64,000 nt of DNA from a bacterium BMS3Bbin13 (GCA_002897735.1 BDTW01000042.1:1-64000), one strand, 5' to 3'; counted from the first letter of the stretch, positions 41,570-51,909 are shown. Program-made: numbers and translations. The notes: a model not told the origin generated them from the letters alone.

Positions 41570-42976
41570 GTGGGGACCGTCCGGCTGTTTCGGCACTATG
41601 TCCCGGTGCCGATTCTGGTGTTGATGCTGGTCGAGGCGGTGGTGTTCGCCGCCTCCGTCTACGTCGGCGCCTATGCGCGTTTCTTTCCGAACCTCGGTGA
41701 GGTCCGGGCCAGCGTGGGGGCCCTGCCCCCGCGTGCCGCAGCGTATTCCCTGGTAATGGTGCTGAGTCTCGCGGCGGTGGGCCTCTACCACACACGCCAC
41801 CGGGAAGGGCTGCTCGGCGTGCTGCTGCGGGTGCTGACCGGCTTCGCCCTGGGCATCATCGAGTTGCTCGTCCTGTTCTACGTGTTTCCGTCGTTCTTCC
41901 TCGGACGCGGTGCCTTGGCGCTCTCCGTCGCGGTCTCACTGGCCGGCATCCTCGTCATCCGCGGCCTGTTCTTCCCCTTGCTGCTCGACCCCGTCGCCCT
42001 TCGCAGGCGGGTGCTGGTGCTCGGGGCGGGTGACAAGGCGAACTCGATCACCCGCCTGCGCCGTCGCGCGGATCAGCGCGGGTTCCAGATCGTGGGCTTC
42101 GTGCATGTGGAAGGCGAGCAGGACGTCGTGCCGCCCGAGCGTGTCTTCCATCCGGAGTCGTCGCTCGTCGAGTTCGCCGCCCTGCGCCGCGTCGACGAGA
42201 TCGTGGTGGCGGTGAACGACCGGCGCCGGGGGTTTCCCCTGCATGAACTCCTCGATTGCCGCCTGAGCGGGATCGACATAGTCGACGTGCTCACGTTCTT
42301 CGAGCGCGAGACCGGCAAGGTGCGCGTCGATCTGCTCAATCCGAGCTGGTTGGTGTTCTCGGACGGTTTCCAACAGAGTGCCGTGCGCGAGATCTCCAAG
42401 CGGCTGTTCGATGTGGCGGCAAGCGGCTTCCTGCTGGTCGTGACCTGGCCGGTGGTGCTCATGGCGGTCGTCGCGATCCTCGTCGAGGGGCGCGGCCGCG
42501 GGCCGGTGTTCTACCGCCAAGTCCGTGTCGGTCAGCGAGGGCGCCCCTTCCAGGTGTTCAAACTCCGCAGCATGCGCGTCGATGCCGAGGCCGACGGGCA
42601 CGCACAATGGGCCGAGCACGACGACCCGCGTATCACGCGTGTGGGCGCGATACTGCGTCACTATCGCATCGATGAACTGCCCCAGATCCTCAATGTCCTG
42701 CGCGGCGACATGAGCTTCGTCGGCCCGCGTCCCGAACGCCCGGAGTTCGTCGCCGACTTCACCGATCGGCTGCCGTACTACGCCGAGCGCCACCGGGTGA
42801 AACCGGGCATCACCGGCTGGGCCCAGCTCTGCTTCCCCTACGGGGCATCGGAGCGGGCCGCCATCGAGAAGCTTCAGTACGATCTCTACTACGTCAAGAA
42901 CCACAGCCTGCTGCTGGATATCCTGATCCTGCTGCAGACTGCCGAGGTGGTGCTGTTCGGAAAGGGGGCGCGTTAG
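41570..42976 (+). CDS. Polyprenyl-phosphate sugar phosphotransferase, EpsB/XrtA-associated type (GTG start)
   Basis: Five hydrophobic segments; KRLFDVAASGFLLVVTWPVVLMAV, DELPQILNVLRGDMSFVGPRPERPEF, KPGITGWAQL, YDLYYVKNHSLLLDILILLQTAEVVLFGKGAR. Confidence 0.88.
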   Translation: MGTVRLFRHYVPVPILVLMLVEAVVFAASVYVGAYARFFPNLGEVRASVGALPPRAAAYSLVMVLSLAAVGLYHTRHREGLLGVLLRVLTGFALGIIELLVLFYVFPSFFLGRGALALSVAVSLAGILVIRGLFFPLLLDPVALRRRVLVLGAGDKANSITRLRRRADQRGFQIVGFVHVEGEQDVVPPERVFHPESSLVEFAALRRVDEIVVAVNDRRRGFPLHELLDCRLSGIDIVDVLTFFERETGKVRVDLLNPSWLVFSDGFQQSAVREISKRLFDVAASGFLLVVTWPVVLMAVVAILVEGRGRGPVFYRQVRVGQRGRPFQVFKLRSMRVDAEADGHAQWAEHDDPRITRVGAILRHYRIDELPQILNVLRGDMSFVGPRPERPEFVADFTDRLPYYAERHRVKPGITGWAQLCFPYGASERAAIEKLQYDLYYVKNHSLLLDILILLQTAEVVLFGKGAR

Positions 42977-43200
42977 GCCGCATTCTCCATCGGCACCCGT
43001 CGCGAGCGCGCCTCGGCGGTCGCGGAACGAGGCCGATGCGAATACCACGCCGGCCCCATAGGGCCTGTACCCGCTGCATCCTGCATCGGCTGTTTGGCAT
43101 CCGCGATCTCCGGAGTGGAATTCCCCTCTGCCCGGGCTGTCCGTCATACGGGTTCCGCAGTCGGGTCGATCCGGTTCGGCGCCCGGCAACGGTTTTTTGC

Positions 43201-43228
43201 TCAAGAAAAGATGCATCACGTCCGATAA
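43201..43228 (+). promoter_or_regulatory. Possible sigma-28 (FliA)-type promoter
   Basis: TCAAG-N15-TCCGATAA, upstream of the c-di-GMP gene; read by eye only. Confidence 0.35.
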
Positions 43229-43284
43229 ACGGAGAAGACCCCCCTTTATGCTTTTCATTCCCGCCTGATTTTAGGAGCTTGCGG

Positions 43285-46200
43285 GTGGATCGTTTGGTTT
43301 GTGAAGCAAGCGGACGAGAAGCCCGGCTTGAACGCTTGGCAGAGGAACAGACCGGGCCGATGTTCAACGGCATCAATTTATTGCAGGCGGTTCCCTCGCG
43401 CACCGAAACCCGCGTCAGCAGGTTTGTCATGGTGCTGTTGCTGTTTGGATTTCTGGCCGCACTCCCGTTCGCCGCGGTTCAGTGGCCGGCCTCCAATCTG
43501 CTGTATGCCGGTGCCGGCATTGCGACCTTCGCGGAAATCACCACCGGGGGATTGCTGATCACCCAAGCGTTCCTCCTGCGCCACGATGCGGGGCTGGTGC
43601 TGGGCTTCGGCTATCTGCTGGGCGGCCTGATTGTCTTGATCGATCTGCTGCTCGCTCATGGCACGGCCACCCGTTTGTGGTTGTTCCGGCTCTGGCATGG
43701 GGTGTTCGTGTTGAGCGTCCTGGCGTATGCCATTTTGAATGTTCGCGGTGACGCACCGATCAACCGGAGTTGGTTCGCGAGGCGCGCCCGCTGGGCGGCC
43801 GGCGGTAGTGGATTGGCACTGACCGCGGTGCTGATCTATCTCGCCGTCCGCCCGTTTCCATTGCCTCCGATCCTTCATGGAACCGATTTCATTACATTGC
43901 CCGATCTGCTGACGAACGGCGTCCAGCTGGTCGTGATGATCGCCGCCTGTTTGCTGCTTTTGACAACCAAGCGCAAGACGGTCCTTTCCATATGGATGGC
44001 CGCAGTGGCCTTGAGTACGGCGATCGATATTGTGCTGTTTGTTCTGGGAGGAAAGCTTTTCAGCGTAGGTCTGTACGTTTCCAAACTCAACAATCTCGTT
44101 TCCGGCACTTTGATTTTTGGAGTGATCTTTTACCATGCCGTACGGGTTCAATCGGAGCTGCTGCGGGCCAATCGACGGCTGACCTGGATGGCGCTGTCCG
44201 ACACCCTGACCGGCCTGCCCAACCGTTGCGCCCTCCTGCAAAAGTTGCCCGAGGCCATGGCCCGCACCCGGCGGGATCAGCGTCTGCTCGCCGTCTGCAT
44301 GATGGATCTGGACGACTTCAAGTCCGTCAACGACGCCCATGGTCATGTGGGCGGCGACCAGGTGCTCCGCGAGATCGCCCATCGCCTGCAAGGGGCGACG
44401 CGGGAAACCGACACCGTCGTCCGACTGAGCGGCGATGAGTTTGTGCTGCTCCTGGAGGGCATCGAGCGCATGGACGATCTGGAGCAAATCCTGGAACGGG
44501 TCCATGTCGCCATCATGGCACCGATCACCCTGGAGAACGGGGGGCGTGCTCAGATCCAGGCCAGTCTGGGGCTTGCGTTCTACCCCTTGGCCAAGGGAGG
44601 AGCAACATCCGACGGACTTCTGCGTCTGGCCGACCAGGCCCTGTACCGGGCCAAGGCCCACAAGGGGAGGCGGACGCAGTGGTGGATATTGGCCGGTGAT
44701 GTGGAGAAGCCGGAGGCGGTGGAGTGGGGGGGGGAGTCGAAGGTGGAGACCGTGCCCGCCTACGGGGCGGAAGCGGCGCGGCGCCTCGTCTCGTTGCGTG
44801 CCCTGCTCGGTGCCGTGACCGAGCGTTTTATCGGGCTCTTCTACGCCGGGCTTGCCCGCGAGTCGGTGACGGCGATGATCCTCGATGCGCTCCCCCCGGG
44901 GGATCTCGGCCGCCTCAAGGCGAAGCAGTGCGAGCATCTCAATTTCATCACCAACCCCGTGCTCGAGGAGTCGGCCCACCGCGAGGCCGCCCGGCGCCTC
45001 GGGCGGGCTCATGCCGCCGTGGGCGTGGATCGTCCCTGGCTGATTCAGAGCTACGGGCTGTGGATGGATGCGCTGCCGAGCGTGTTCGCGCGCGAGCCGT
45101 TGCGGCTGCGCCTCGCACAGCCGGTGCTCGCCCGGCGCATGGCTCTGGAGGTCGAATTCGAACTCGAAGGCTACGCCGAGGTCGACTGCTCCCTCGATCG
45201 GGTCCACGGTGCGATCGAGGATCTTGCCTGGCACGCCGAGCAATACACCGACCTGATCGAAGGGGCCGTCCTTGCCCTGCTCGGGCTCGAGCAGGTCGCG
45301 GCGGCCACCATCGCCCGCCCCGACGCCGAGGGTGTATTGCAATACGAAGCGATCGCGGGCGAGCCCTTCCGGTGCTATCTCGAACAACTCAAGGCGGGCA
45401 AGACTTTGCCCATCCGGATTGATTTCGAACCCCCCGAAGGTCGGGGCACAAGCTATGAGGCTTGGCACAGCGGCGAAATTCAGCACGTGTTGCATTACGC
45501 CACCGATCCCCGCGTTGTCCCCTGGCGGGAGGTGGCTTCGGGTTTGGGCATTCGCTCCTCGGCGGCGGTACCGCTTCGCATCGGGGGTGCCCCGGTGGCG
45601 CTGCTCCTGATCTTTTCACGCTATGCCGGGGGCTATACCGGTTCGGCGCAACGGGCGCTGCTCGAGCATCTGCAACGGGTGCTCTCGCTCGGCCTCGAAC
45701 GCTTGCGCCAAGCCCCCCGGGTGCAGGCCGCGCCCGAGCGGCGACGATACCGGCACCTCCTCGCCTCGGGGGGGCTCGAGATGTTCTACCAACCGGTGGT
45801 GGATCTCAAGCATGGGGAGTTGGTCAAGGTCGAAGCGCTTGCGCGGCTGCACGAGGACGATGCGTGGTTCACCCCGGATCGGTTTCTGCCCGCCTTCGGC
45901 CACGAGGACCTCTACGCCCTGTATCGGCTCGGTCTTGACCAGGCCCTTCAAGCCCTCGATTCATGGCGGGCACCGGGCCTCGTAGTCGACGTGAGCCTCA
46001 ATCTGCCGCCGCGGGGATTGAGCGAACCGCGGTACCTCGAGGCGACTCGACAGGCGCTTGCCGCTCACCCCCTGCCCGCGGGGCGTCACCTCTCGGTGGA
46101 GATCCTGGAAACCGAAGAGCTGCAGCAGTCCGCCTCCGTCGGGTCGATGCTCGCACCGTGGCGCGAACTGGGGGTACAGTTCGCCCAGGACGATCTGGGC

Positions 46201-46806
46201 AGCGGTCACTCGAGCTTGGTCCGTCTGCGCCGGATCTGCTTCGAGGAGATCAAAATCGATCGGGGATTGGTGCGAGGGGTCGCGGCCGATCCGTTGCGGG
46301 TGCTCAGGTTCATCGCGCGCCTGACCGACCTCGCCCAAGAGGCGGGTGCGCGGGTGGTGGTCGAGGGGCTGGAAAGCTTGGGGCTCATCGAGGCGGCGGC
46401 GATCCTCGGGGCCGACCTCGGCCAAGGCTATGCGATCGCCCGCCCGCTTGCCGCCGGGGATCTCCTCGCCTGGGCCGGGACACACCCGCCGCTTGCGATC
46501 GACCCCGCGCGGCCCCGCACCGCCCTCGGAGTCCTGGCGGAATCGATCCGTTGGGAACAACGTCTCGCGGCGGTGTCCGCCTGGCCGGAGATCCTTCGTC
46601 AGCTCGCCGCCCGACCATGCGCCGAGGGCTGCTACCTGCACGAGCGGGGGCTGGAAGCTTCCCCGCTGGGCGAGGCCCATGAGGCGATGCACATTGAAAT
46701 CGCGCGGGACGGAAACCTTCAGAGCCCGGCCTACCGGAACCTGCACGAGCGGCATCTGGCGCTGCTGGTCGAGCGGGCGACCGAGGGGGAGAATGGGGCG
46801 GATTGA
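43285..46806 (+). CDS. Multidomain c-di-GMP protein: membrane sensor, GGDEF, globin-like, GAF-like, EAL, possible C-terminal Zn-binding segment
   Basis: AGGAG-N7-GTG start; polytopic N-terminus; VVRLSGDEFVLLLEG; globin-like RRLGRAHAAVGVDRPWLIQSYGLW; EAL motifs VEALARLH, QDDLGSGHSS, EIKIDR. Confidence 0.88.
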   Translation: MDRLVCEASGREARLERLAEEQTGPMFNGINLLQAVPSRTETRVSRFVMVLLLFGFLAALPFAAVQWPASNLLYAGAGIATFAEITTGGLLITQAFLLRHDAGLVLGFGYLLGGLIVLIDLLLAHGTATRLWLFRLWHGVFVLSVLAYAILNVRGDAPINRSWFARRARWAAGGSGLALTAVLIYLAVRPFPLPPILHGTDFITLPDLLTNGVQLVVMIAACLLLLTTKRKTVLSIWMAAVALSTAIDIVLFVLGGKLFSVGLYVSKLNNLVSGTLIFGVIFYHAVRVQSELLRANRRLTWMALSDTLTGLPNRCALLQKLPEAMARTRRDQRLLAVCMMDLDDFKSVNDAHGHVGGDQVLREIAHRLQGATRETDTVVRLSGDEFVLLLEGIERMDDLEQILERVHVAIMAPITLENGGRAQIQASLGLAFYPLAKGGATSDGLLRLADQALYRAKAHKGRRTQWWILAGDVEKPEAVEWGGESKVETVPAYGAEAARRLVSLRALLGAVTERFIGLFYAGLARESVTAMILDALPPGDLGRLKAKQCEHLNFITNPVLEESAHREAARRLGRAHAAVGVDRPWLIQSYGLWMDALPSVFAREPLRLRLAQPVLARRMALEVEFELEGYAEVDCSLDRVHGAIEDLAWHAEQYTDLIEGAVLALLGLEQVAAATIARPDAEGVLQYEAIAGEPFRCYLEQLKAGKTLPIRIDFEPPEGRGTSYEAWHSGEIQHVLHYATDPRVVPWREVASGLGIRSSAAVPLRIGGAPVALLLIFSRYAGGYTGSAQRALLEHLQRVLSLGLERLRQAPRVQAAPERRRYRHLLASGGLEMFYQPVVDLKHGELVKVEALARLHEDDAWFTPDRFLPAFGHEDLYALYRLGLDQALQALDSWRAPGLVVDVSLNLPPRGLSEPRYLEATRQALAAHPLPAGRHLSVEILETEELQQSASVGSMLAPWRELGVQFAQDDLGSGHSSLVRLRRICFEEIKIDRGLVRGVAADPLRVLRFIARLTDLAQEAGARVVVEGLESLGLIEAAAILGADLGQGYAIARPLAAGDLLAWAGTHPPLAIDPARPRTALGVLAESIRWEQRLAAVSAWPEILRQLAARPCAEGCYLHERGLEASPLGEAHEAMHIEIARDGNLQSPAYRNLHERHLALLVERATEGENGAD

Positions 46807-46915
46807 GGCCCGGGTGCAACGGGATGCGAAGATCGAGTCTCCCGCCGGCGTCATCGATGGCGGCGAGGATCCGCACGGGGTCGGCGGTGGCCCGACCTTC
46901 CGTAACCTATTGTTT

Positions 46916-46990
46916 TGGTGGGCGATGCTGGGATCGAACCAGCGACCCCTGCCGTGTGAAGGCAGTGCTCTCCCGCTGAGCTAATCGCCC
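46916..46990 (-). tRNA. tRNA-Val(CAC)
   Basis: GGGCGATTAGCTCAGCGGGAGAGCACTGCCTTCACACGGCAGGGGTCGCTGGTTCGATCCCAGCATCGCCCACCA. Confidence 0.96.
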
Positions 46991-47354
46991 GCTTTATTCC
47001 TCGACAACCGATCGCGCACTGCTTGCCGGAACCCGGTCGAGTGGCAGCCATGCCGGACGATGGTTGCCGCCGTATGCCGTTTCGCTGTTGCGCATTCTAC
47101 TACGTCCGGCCGCGGCGTCCAGCGGACCGAGTCGGTAGCTTCTCGCGTCCCGCGCCGGGCGGGTGTTGTGCGGGAATCGGTGCGCGTAGCGTGGCGCGCC
47201 GCCGGCGCCCGGCTGGGCGGCGTCCACCTCGAGGCGCCACGGCCAAAGCCCCGGGGTCTGCGGGACTTCGCCTTCCCGACGCCGGGCCATGGGCGGCGGG
47301 ATGTCTGCGGTACCTGCCGTGGGACCGTCCGCACCGCTTTCCGGCGGCCGCGAG

Positions 47355-48653
47355 TTACCGGGGGCGCGCGGCACGCAGCATTTTCCGCAAGCGCAGGAAC
47401 GTGAACAGATGACCCCGGGCGCGGCGCAGCGGCGGCAGCTCGATGGATACCGCCTCTTTTCCCCCTCGCAGCAGGCGGCGTAGCGATTCCAGCGCCGCAC
47501 CGCGTACGCGCCGGCGCGGATCCTTCAGCGCCAGGCCGACCAAGGCACCGAGCGCCTCGGGCGTGTGGAGTCCGCCGAGGACGTCCGCCAGCGTCGCCCG
47601 CACCCCCGGATCCGGATGCCGGATCAAGCCGATCACGTTGGATACGGCGGTCGTATCATGTACGCCGCGCAACGCCCGGATCGTGACGATCGCGGGCAGC
47701 TCGTACACGGCCGCACGGAGCATGTTCCGCCGAGGCGCATCGGCATTGAGGAACAGCACGCGCAGCAGCCAGGCGCGCTCGGCAGGCCCCACGGGGAGGC
47801 GGTCCCCATAGAGGTCGGTTATCCACTCGCGTCGGAGTTCGCTCAGCACTGCGTCGAGACAAACCCCCGGATACTTCTCGACGACCGCTTGGCACTCGAG
47901 CCTGAGTTGGCTTGTGGGACAGAGCGCGCCACGGACGAGCGCACGGGCTTCCGCCGGAAGCGGTGCGCTACCGCGCAGCCAGGTCAACCCCAATGCCGCG
48001 GTAGAGCGCAGCAAGGGATGCGGGTCGTGCCGGAGGCGTTGCAGCGCCGGAACCGCATCGGGGTCGCCGATCGTGGCGAGGGCGATTGCCGTCATGAGAC
48101 GACGGTGCGTCGCTTGGCCGAACGTCGCGCTTGCGGGTTCGGCCAGGGCAATCGTGAGTGCCGGGACCGCCGACGCACCGAAGCGCACGAGCGCTTCGAA
48201 GGCCGCCGAGCCGAGCATGCCGTCGCCGAGTGCGCCCGCAAGCTCGGGGATCAAACTCAGCATGCCCCGCTCCGCGGCGGCCGCGGCGGCCGCGGGGAGG
48301 CGTTCCTCCAGCAGGCCGAGGGAAACGAGTTCGTCGAGCGGCAAATAGCTCCGCCGTGTAAGCCGGCGCAAGGCCTCGTTCTTGACCACGTACTCGGCCT
48401 GCGCGTACTGGGGATGCAGCGAGCGCAACGAATGGGCCCGCACGCCCCGGTCGAGCGCAGCCAGCGCCGCGGGCGTGCCGATGGCGTCCAGCATGCAGAC
48501 CGCGAAGAGTCGGGCTTGGGGCGAAGGCTGCGTGGGGCCGGCGAGGAAATCCGCGAGCGCCGGTACGGCGCGGGCGCCCAGCAGTAGGATCTCCTCCGCG
48601 GCGTGTTCGTGGTCGGCCACGTTCTCGATCAACTTTTGCAGCCGAACGTCCAT
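47355..48653 (-). CDS. HEAT-repeat protein
   Basis: 432 aa with repeated alpha-helical HEAT motifs (DPDAVPALQRLRHDPHPLLRSTAALGL; HPDPGVRATLADVLGGLHTPEALGALVGLALKDPRRRVRGAALESL). Confidence 0.8.
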   Translation of the reverse strand: MDVRLQKLIENVADHEHAAEEILLLGARAVPALADFLAGPTQPSPQARLFAVCMLDAIGTPAALAALDRGVRAHSLRSLHPQYAQAEYVVKNEALRRLTRRSYLPLDELVSLGLLEERLPAAAAAAAERGMLSLIPELAGALGDGMLGSAAFEALVRFGASAVPALTIALAEPASATFGQATHRRLMTAIALATIGDPDAVPALQRLRHDPHPLLRSTAALGLTWLRGSAPLPAEARALVRGALCPTSQLRLECQAVVEKYPGVCLDAVLSELRREWITDLYGDRLPVGPAERAWLLRVLFLNADAPRRNMLRAAVYELPAIVTIRALRGVHDTTAVSNVIGLIRHPDPGVRATLADVLGGLHTPEALGALVGLALKDPRRRVRGAALESLRRLLRGGKEAVSIELPPLRRARGHLFTFLRLRKMLRAARPR

Positions 48654-48659
48654 CTCCTC

Positions 48660-49187
48660 TCAAACGATGTGCAGCCATACCCCGACGATGCCCATGACGA
48701 CACCGCCGCCGGCCATCCACAAGGCCCAGCGCACCATCCCGCCGTGCACGGCCCGTGCCAGCAGGGCGCCGAGCACGCCGAGCGCAACGACGGCCACCCC
48801 GAGGCCCAGCATGCGCACCGGCCGCGGCGCCAGCATTCCCACCGCGAGCGGGAGCAGTGAGCCGAGGAAGGCGCAGCCGCCCGAGACGAGAGCGGCACCG
48901 GCGGACGCGCGCAACGCCCGAGCGCCCTGGCGCGACTCGATGAGGCGGCCGTGTTCGCCCATATTCAGCATGAACTCAGCGCGGGCCAAATCCCCTCTCG
49001 CCTGGGCATATTCCGCAACGAACAGCATGAAGATGCCGGCGATTCCCGCAGCCGCTGCAATCCGTAGCGCCAGCGTCGGCGTTATCGCTTCGCCGGAGTC
49101 CACCAAGCGCCCCGCCGCGAGCGTGAGCGTGTTCAGGATACCGTCGGAGAACCCAAGTGCCACCGGCAACAATGCGAACGGTTTCAT
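48660..49187 (-). CDS. VIT1/CCC1-like small membrane protein
   Basis: LGFSDGILNTLTLAAGRLV N-terminus; AEYAQARGDLARAEFML; multiple TM segments. Confidence 0.65.
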   Translation of the reverse strand: MKPFALLPVALGFSDGILNTLTLAAGRLVDSGEAITPTLALRIAAAAGIAGIFMLFVAEYAQARGDLARAEFMLNMGEHGRLIESRQGARALRASAGAALVSGGCAFLGSLLPLAVGMLAPRPVRMLGLGVAVVALGVLGALLARAVHGGMVRWALWMAGGGVVMGIVGVWLHIV

Positions 49188-49208
49188 CGTTCGACTGCGG
49201 CCGGCCGA

Positions 49209-49493
49209 TCAGCGGGTGCGGGGAACACGCTCGACGATGCGTGCGCCGGCCACGATCTCGTCGGTGCTGTGCACCGCTGCGCCGGTGTGCCCGATGGCAT
49301 CGATCAGCGCATCGTAGTCGATGCCGTCGCCCTCCACGGTGACTTGCAGTCCCACCGTCTCCTCGTCGATCTCCGTGGTGGTGATGTTGACGCCCTCCAC
49401 CCCCGCCACCCCTTCGATGGCCTCCGCGATGTCGACCAGCTCCGGACCGCCGCGCGCCTTGTCCACATCCAGCATGACCCTGCGTACGTTCAC
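49209..49493 (-). CDS. DUF211 family protein (GTG start)
   Basis: [83 protein letters not shown]. Confidence 0.85.
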   Translation of the reverse strand: MNVRRVMLDVDKARGGPELVDIAEAIEGVAGVEGVNITTTEIDEETVGLQVTVEGDGIDYDALIDAIGHTGAAVHSTDEIVAGARIVERVPRTR

Positions 49494-49983
49494 CCAGCAT
49501 GCTCCTCTTCCCGCCGGTTGCGTCCGGCCCGACTCGGGGTCGATCGCAGGAGCCCGGCTTCCCGCCGGCGTTGCGACCACGCCGATCTTACACGTGCCGC
49601 CGCGAACACCACCCGCAGTCACAAGACACGCCGCCAACCATTCCGAAGCAAGTGTACGGCAGCCCGAAGGCCGCGCCCAGCCCGCCCGTGGCATGAGTGT
49701 CGACGTGGTCTGCGCTTCCCCTCGCGGAATGGGGCGTTGTCGACATCATGTGGATCGGCCTTCCGATCTATCGCAACTATCGTCTTGCGGGCGGCGTACG
49801 ATGCCGTGCGCGACGGTGTTCTCCTGCCGAGCCGATCGCCCGGGTCCGGGACGGGATGCCGGAGTGTCGCCCGGCCCGGGCCGATTTCCGCACCATGCGC
49901 CGCACTCTGGTACAATCCCGCGCTTGTCCGCAGCCCAAAACCGCCGATCCGGCCAGACCCCCAGAGAACCCCGGCGAGACCCA

Positions 49984-51420
49984 ATGTCATTCTCCCCGCC
50001 TCCCAGGACCCGCTTCGCTCCCAGCCCTACCGGTTACCTGCACATCGGCGGGGTGCGTACGGCGCTGTTTTCGTGGCTGCACGCGCGCCGCCACGGCGGC
50101 GTCTTCGTCCTGCGGATCGAGGACACCGACCGCGAGCGCTCGACCGAGGCCTCGGTGAACGTAATCCTCGAGGGGATGCGCTGGCTGGACCTGGGCTGGG
50201 ACGAGGGCCCGTACTTCCAGACCCGGCGCTTCGACCGCTATCGGGAGATCCTCGAGCGGCTGCTCGAGGAAGGCAAGGCCTACCGCTGCTACTGTTCCCG
50301 TGAGCGGCTCGAGACACTGCGCGCCGGGCAGATGGCGCGCAAGGAGAAGCCGCGCTACGACGGGCTCTGCCGCGACCGGCGCGACCCGCCGCCGGAGGGC
50401 GCCGCCCACGTGGTGCGCTTCCGCAACCCCGCCGACGGCGTGGTGATGGTCGACGATCTGATCCGCGGGCGCGTGGCGTTTCAGAATCGGGAACTGGACG
50501 ATCTCATCATCGCGCGTGCCGACGGCACCCCGACCTACAACTTCACCGTGGTGGTCGACGACCACGATATGGGTATCACGCATGTGATCCGCGGCGACGA
50601 TCATCTCAACAACACGCCGCGCCAGATCAACATCCTGCGCGCCCTCGAGGCGCAGCCGCCGGTCTATGCGCACGTGCCGATGATCCTGGGTCCGGACGGC
50701 AAGCGCCTTTCCAAGCGCCACGGGGCCGTGAGCGTGCTCCAGTACCGCGACGAGGGCTACCTGCCCGAGGCCTTGCTCAACTACCTCGTGCGGCTCGGCT
50801 GGTCGCACGGCGACCAGGAGGTATTCTCGCGCGAGGAGATGATCCGCCTCTTCGATATCCGCGAAGTCAACAAGGCCGCCTCCATCTTCAACCCCGACAA
50901 GCTCCTGTGGCTCAACCAGCACTACCTGAAGACCCTGGAGCCGGCCGTGGTGGCCCGCCACCTCGCTTGGCACCTGCAGCGCCTCGACCTCGATCCGGCT
51001 GCGGGCCCGCCCCTCGAAGAGGTCGTTCTGGCCCAGCGCGAGCGCGCCAAGACCCTGCAGGAGATGGCCCGCAACAGCGCGTTCCTGTTTCGCGAGCCGG
51101 AAGGCTACGACGAGAAGGCCGCCGACAAGCACCTCGGTGAGGCCCAGCGCCCGATCCTCACCGCCCTGCGCGCCGCGCTTGCGGAACTCGACCCCTGGAC
51201 CCCGGAGGCCGTGCACGCCACCGTCGGCGGGGTGGCCGAGGCCGCCGGCCTCAAGCTGGGCAAGGTCGCCCAGCCGCTGCGCGTGGCGCTCACCGGGGGC
51301 ACGGTATCGCCCCCGATCGACGTTACGGTATACTTGCTCGGACGCGATCGGACCCTCGCCCGCATCGCGCGGGCGTTAGGTGCCGGGCCGGGAGCCGGGC
51401 GGAGTGGGGTAACTCATTGA
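49984..51420 (+). CDS. gltX: Glutamyl-tRNA synthetase
   Basis: [44 protein letters not shown]. Confidence 0.98.
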   Translation: MSFSPPPRTRFAPSPTGYLHIGGVRTALFSWLHARRHGGVFVLRIEDTDRERSTEASVNVILEGMRWLDLGWDEGPYFQTRRFDRYREILERLLEEGKAYRCYCSRERLETLRAGQMARKEKPRYDGLCRDRRDPPPEGAAHVVRFRNPADGVVMVDDLIRGRVAFQNRELDDLIIARADGTPTYNFTVVVDDHDMGITHVIRGDDHLNNTPRQINILRALEAQPPVYAHVPMILGPDGKRLSKRHGAVSVLQYRDEGYLPEALLNYLVRLGWSHGDQEVFSREEMIRLFDIREVNKAASIFNPDKLLWLNQHYLKTLEPAVVARHLAWHLQRLDLDPAAGPPLEEVVLAQRERAKTLQEMARNSAFLFREPEGYDEKAADKHLGEAQRPILTALRAALAELDPWTPEAVHATVGGVAEAAGLKLGKVAQPLRVALTGGTVSPPIDVTVYLLGRDRTLARIARALGAGPGAGRSGVTH

Positions 51421-51466
51421 CATGGAACGGTTCCCGTCGTAAAGTTCGCGGCTCGTTTTTGTTCAC

Positions 51467-51542
<76 letters not shown>

Positions 51543-51587
51543 AGTCCAACGAGGCCGGGCTCTCAGCCCTGATTTTTTCCGGTATCC

Positions 51588-51664
51588 GTCCCCATCGTCT
51601 AGCTGGCCCAGGACACCGCCCTTTCACGGCGGCAACAGGGGTTCGAATCCCCTTGGGGACGCCA
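51588..51664 (+). tRNA. tRNA-Glu(TTC)
   Basis: Full cloverleaf, anticodon TTC, CCA encoded. Confidence 0.97.
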
Positions 51665-51674
51665 GTACCACACG

Positions 51675-51886
51675 GGGTCAGGCTTGACTTATGGGTATTT
51701 GCAGAGCTTCCTTCCAATGCTTTCAACCCGTTCATCGATCCCGGACTTCCAAGCTTGCCGCTTATCCAATCGGCCGGTGGCTTGATTGAACCCGGGCCTT
51801 CCCGCCCCGGGTGCGTAGCCGGATCGGTCAGGGGTTCGGCCTTCCGTTGCCCGGGACAATGAATACCCATATGTCAAGCCTGACCC
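51675..51886. mobile_element. MITE-like element or decayed mobile element with 25-bp inverted repeats
   Basis: GGGTCAGGCTTGACTTATGGGTATT at left and AATACCCATATGTCAAGCCTGACCC at right (1 mismatch when complemented). Confidence 0.65.
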
Positions 51887-51909
51887 GGTGCCTCCCGGTG
51901 CCCCCCGGA

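Noticed and set aside
42977-43284. c-di-GMP (GEMM) riboswitch upstream of the GGDEF-EAL gene
   Set aside because: No GEMM core sequence seen.
43378-45495. 705-aa minus-strand ORF
   Set aside because: Antisense shadow of the GGDEF-EAL gene.
46994-47350. Additional gene between tRNA-Val and the HEAT-repeat gene
   Set aside because: Only short compositional ORFs in several frames; no recognisable motif.
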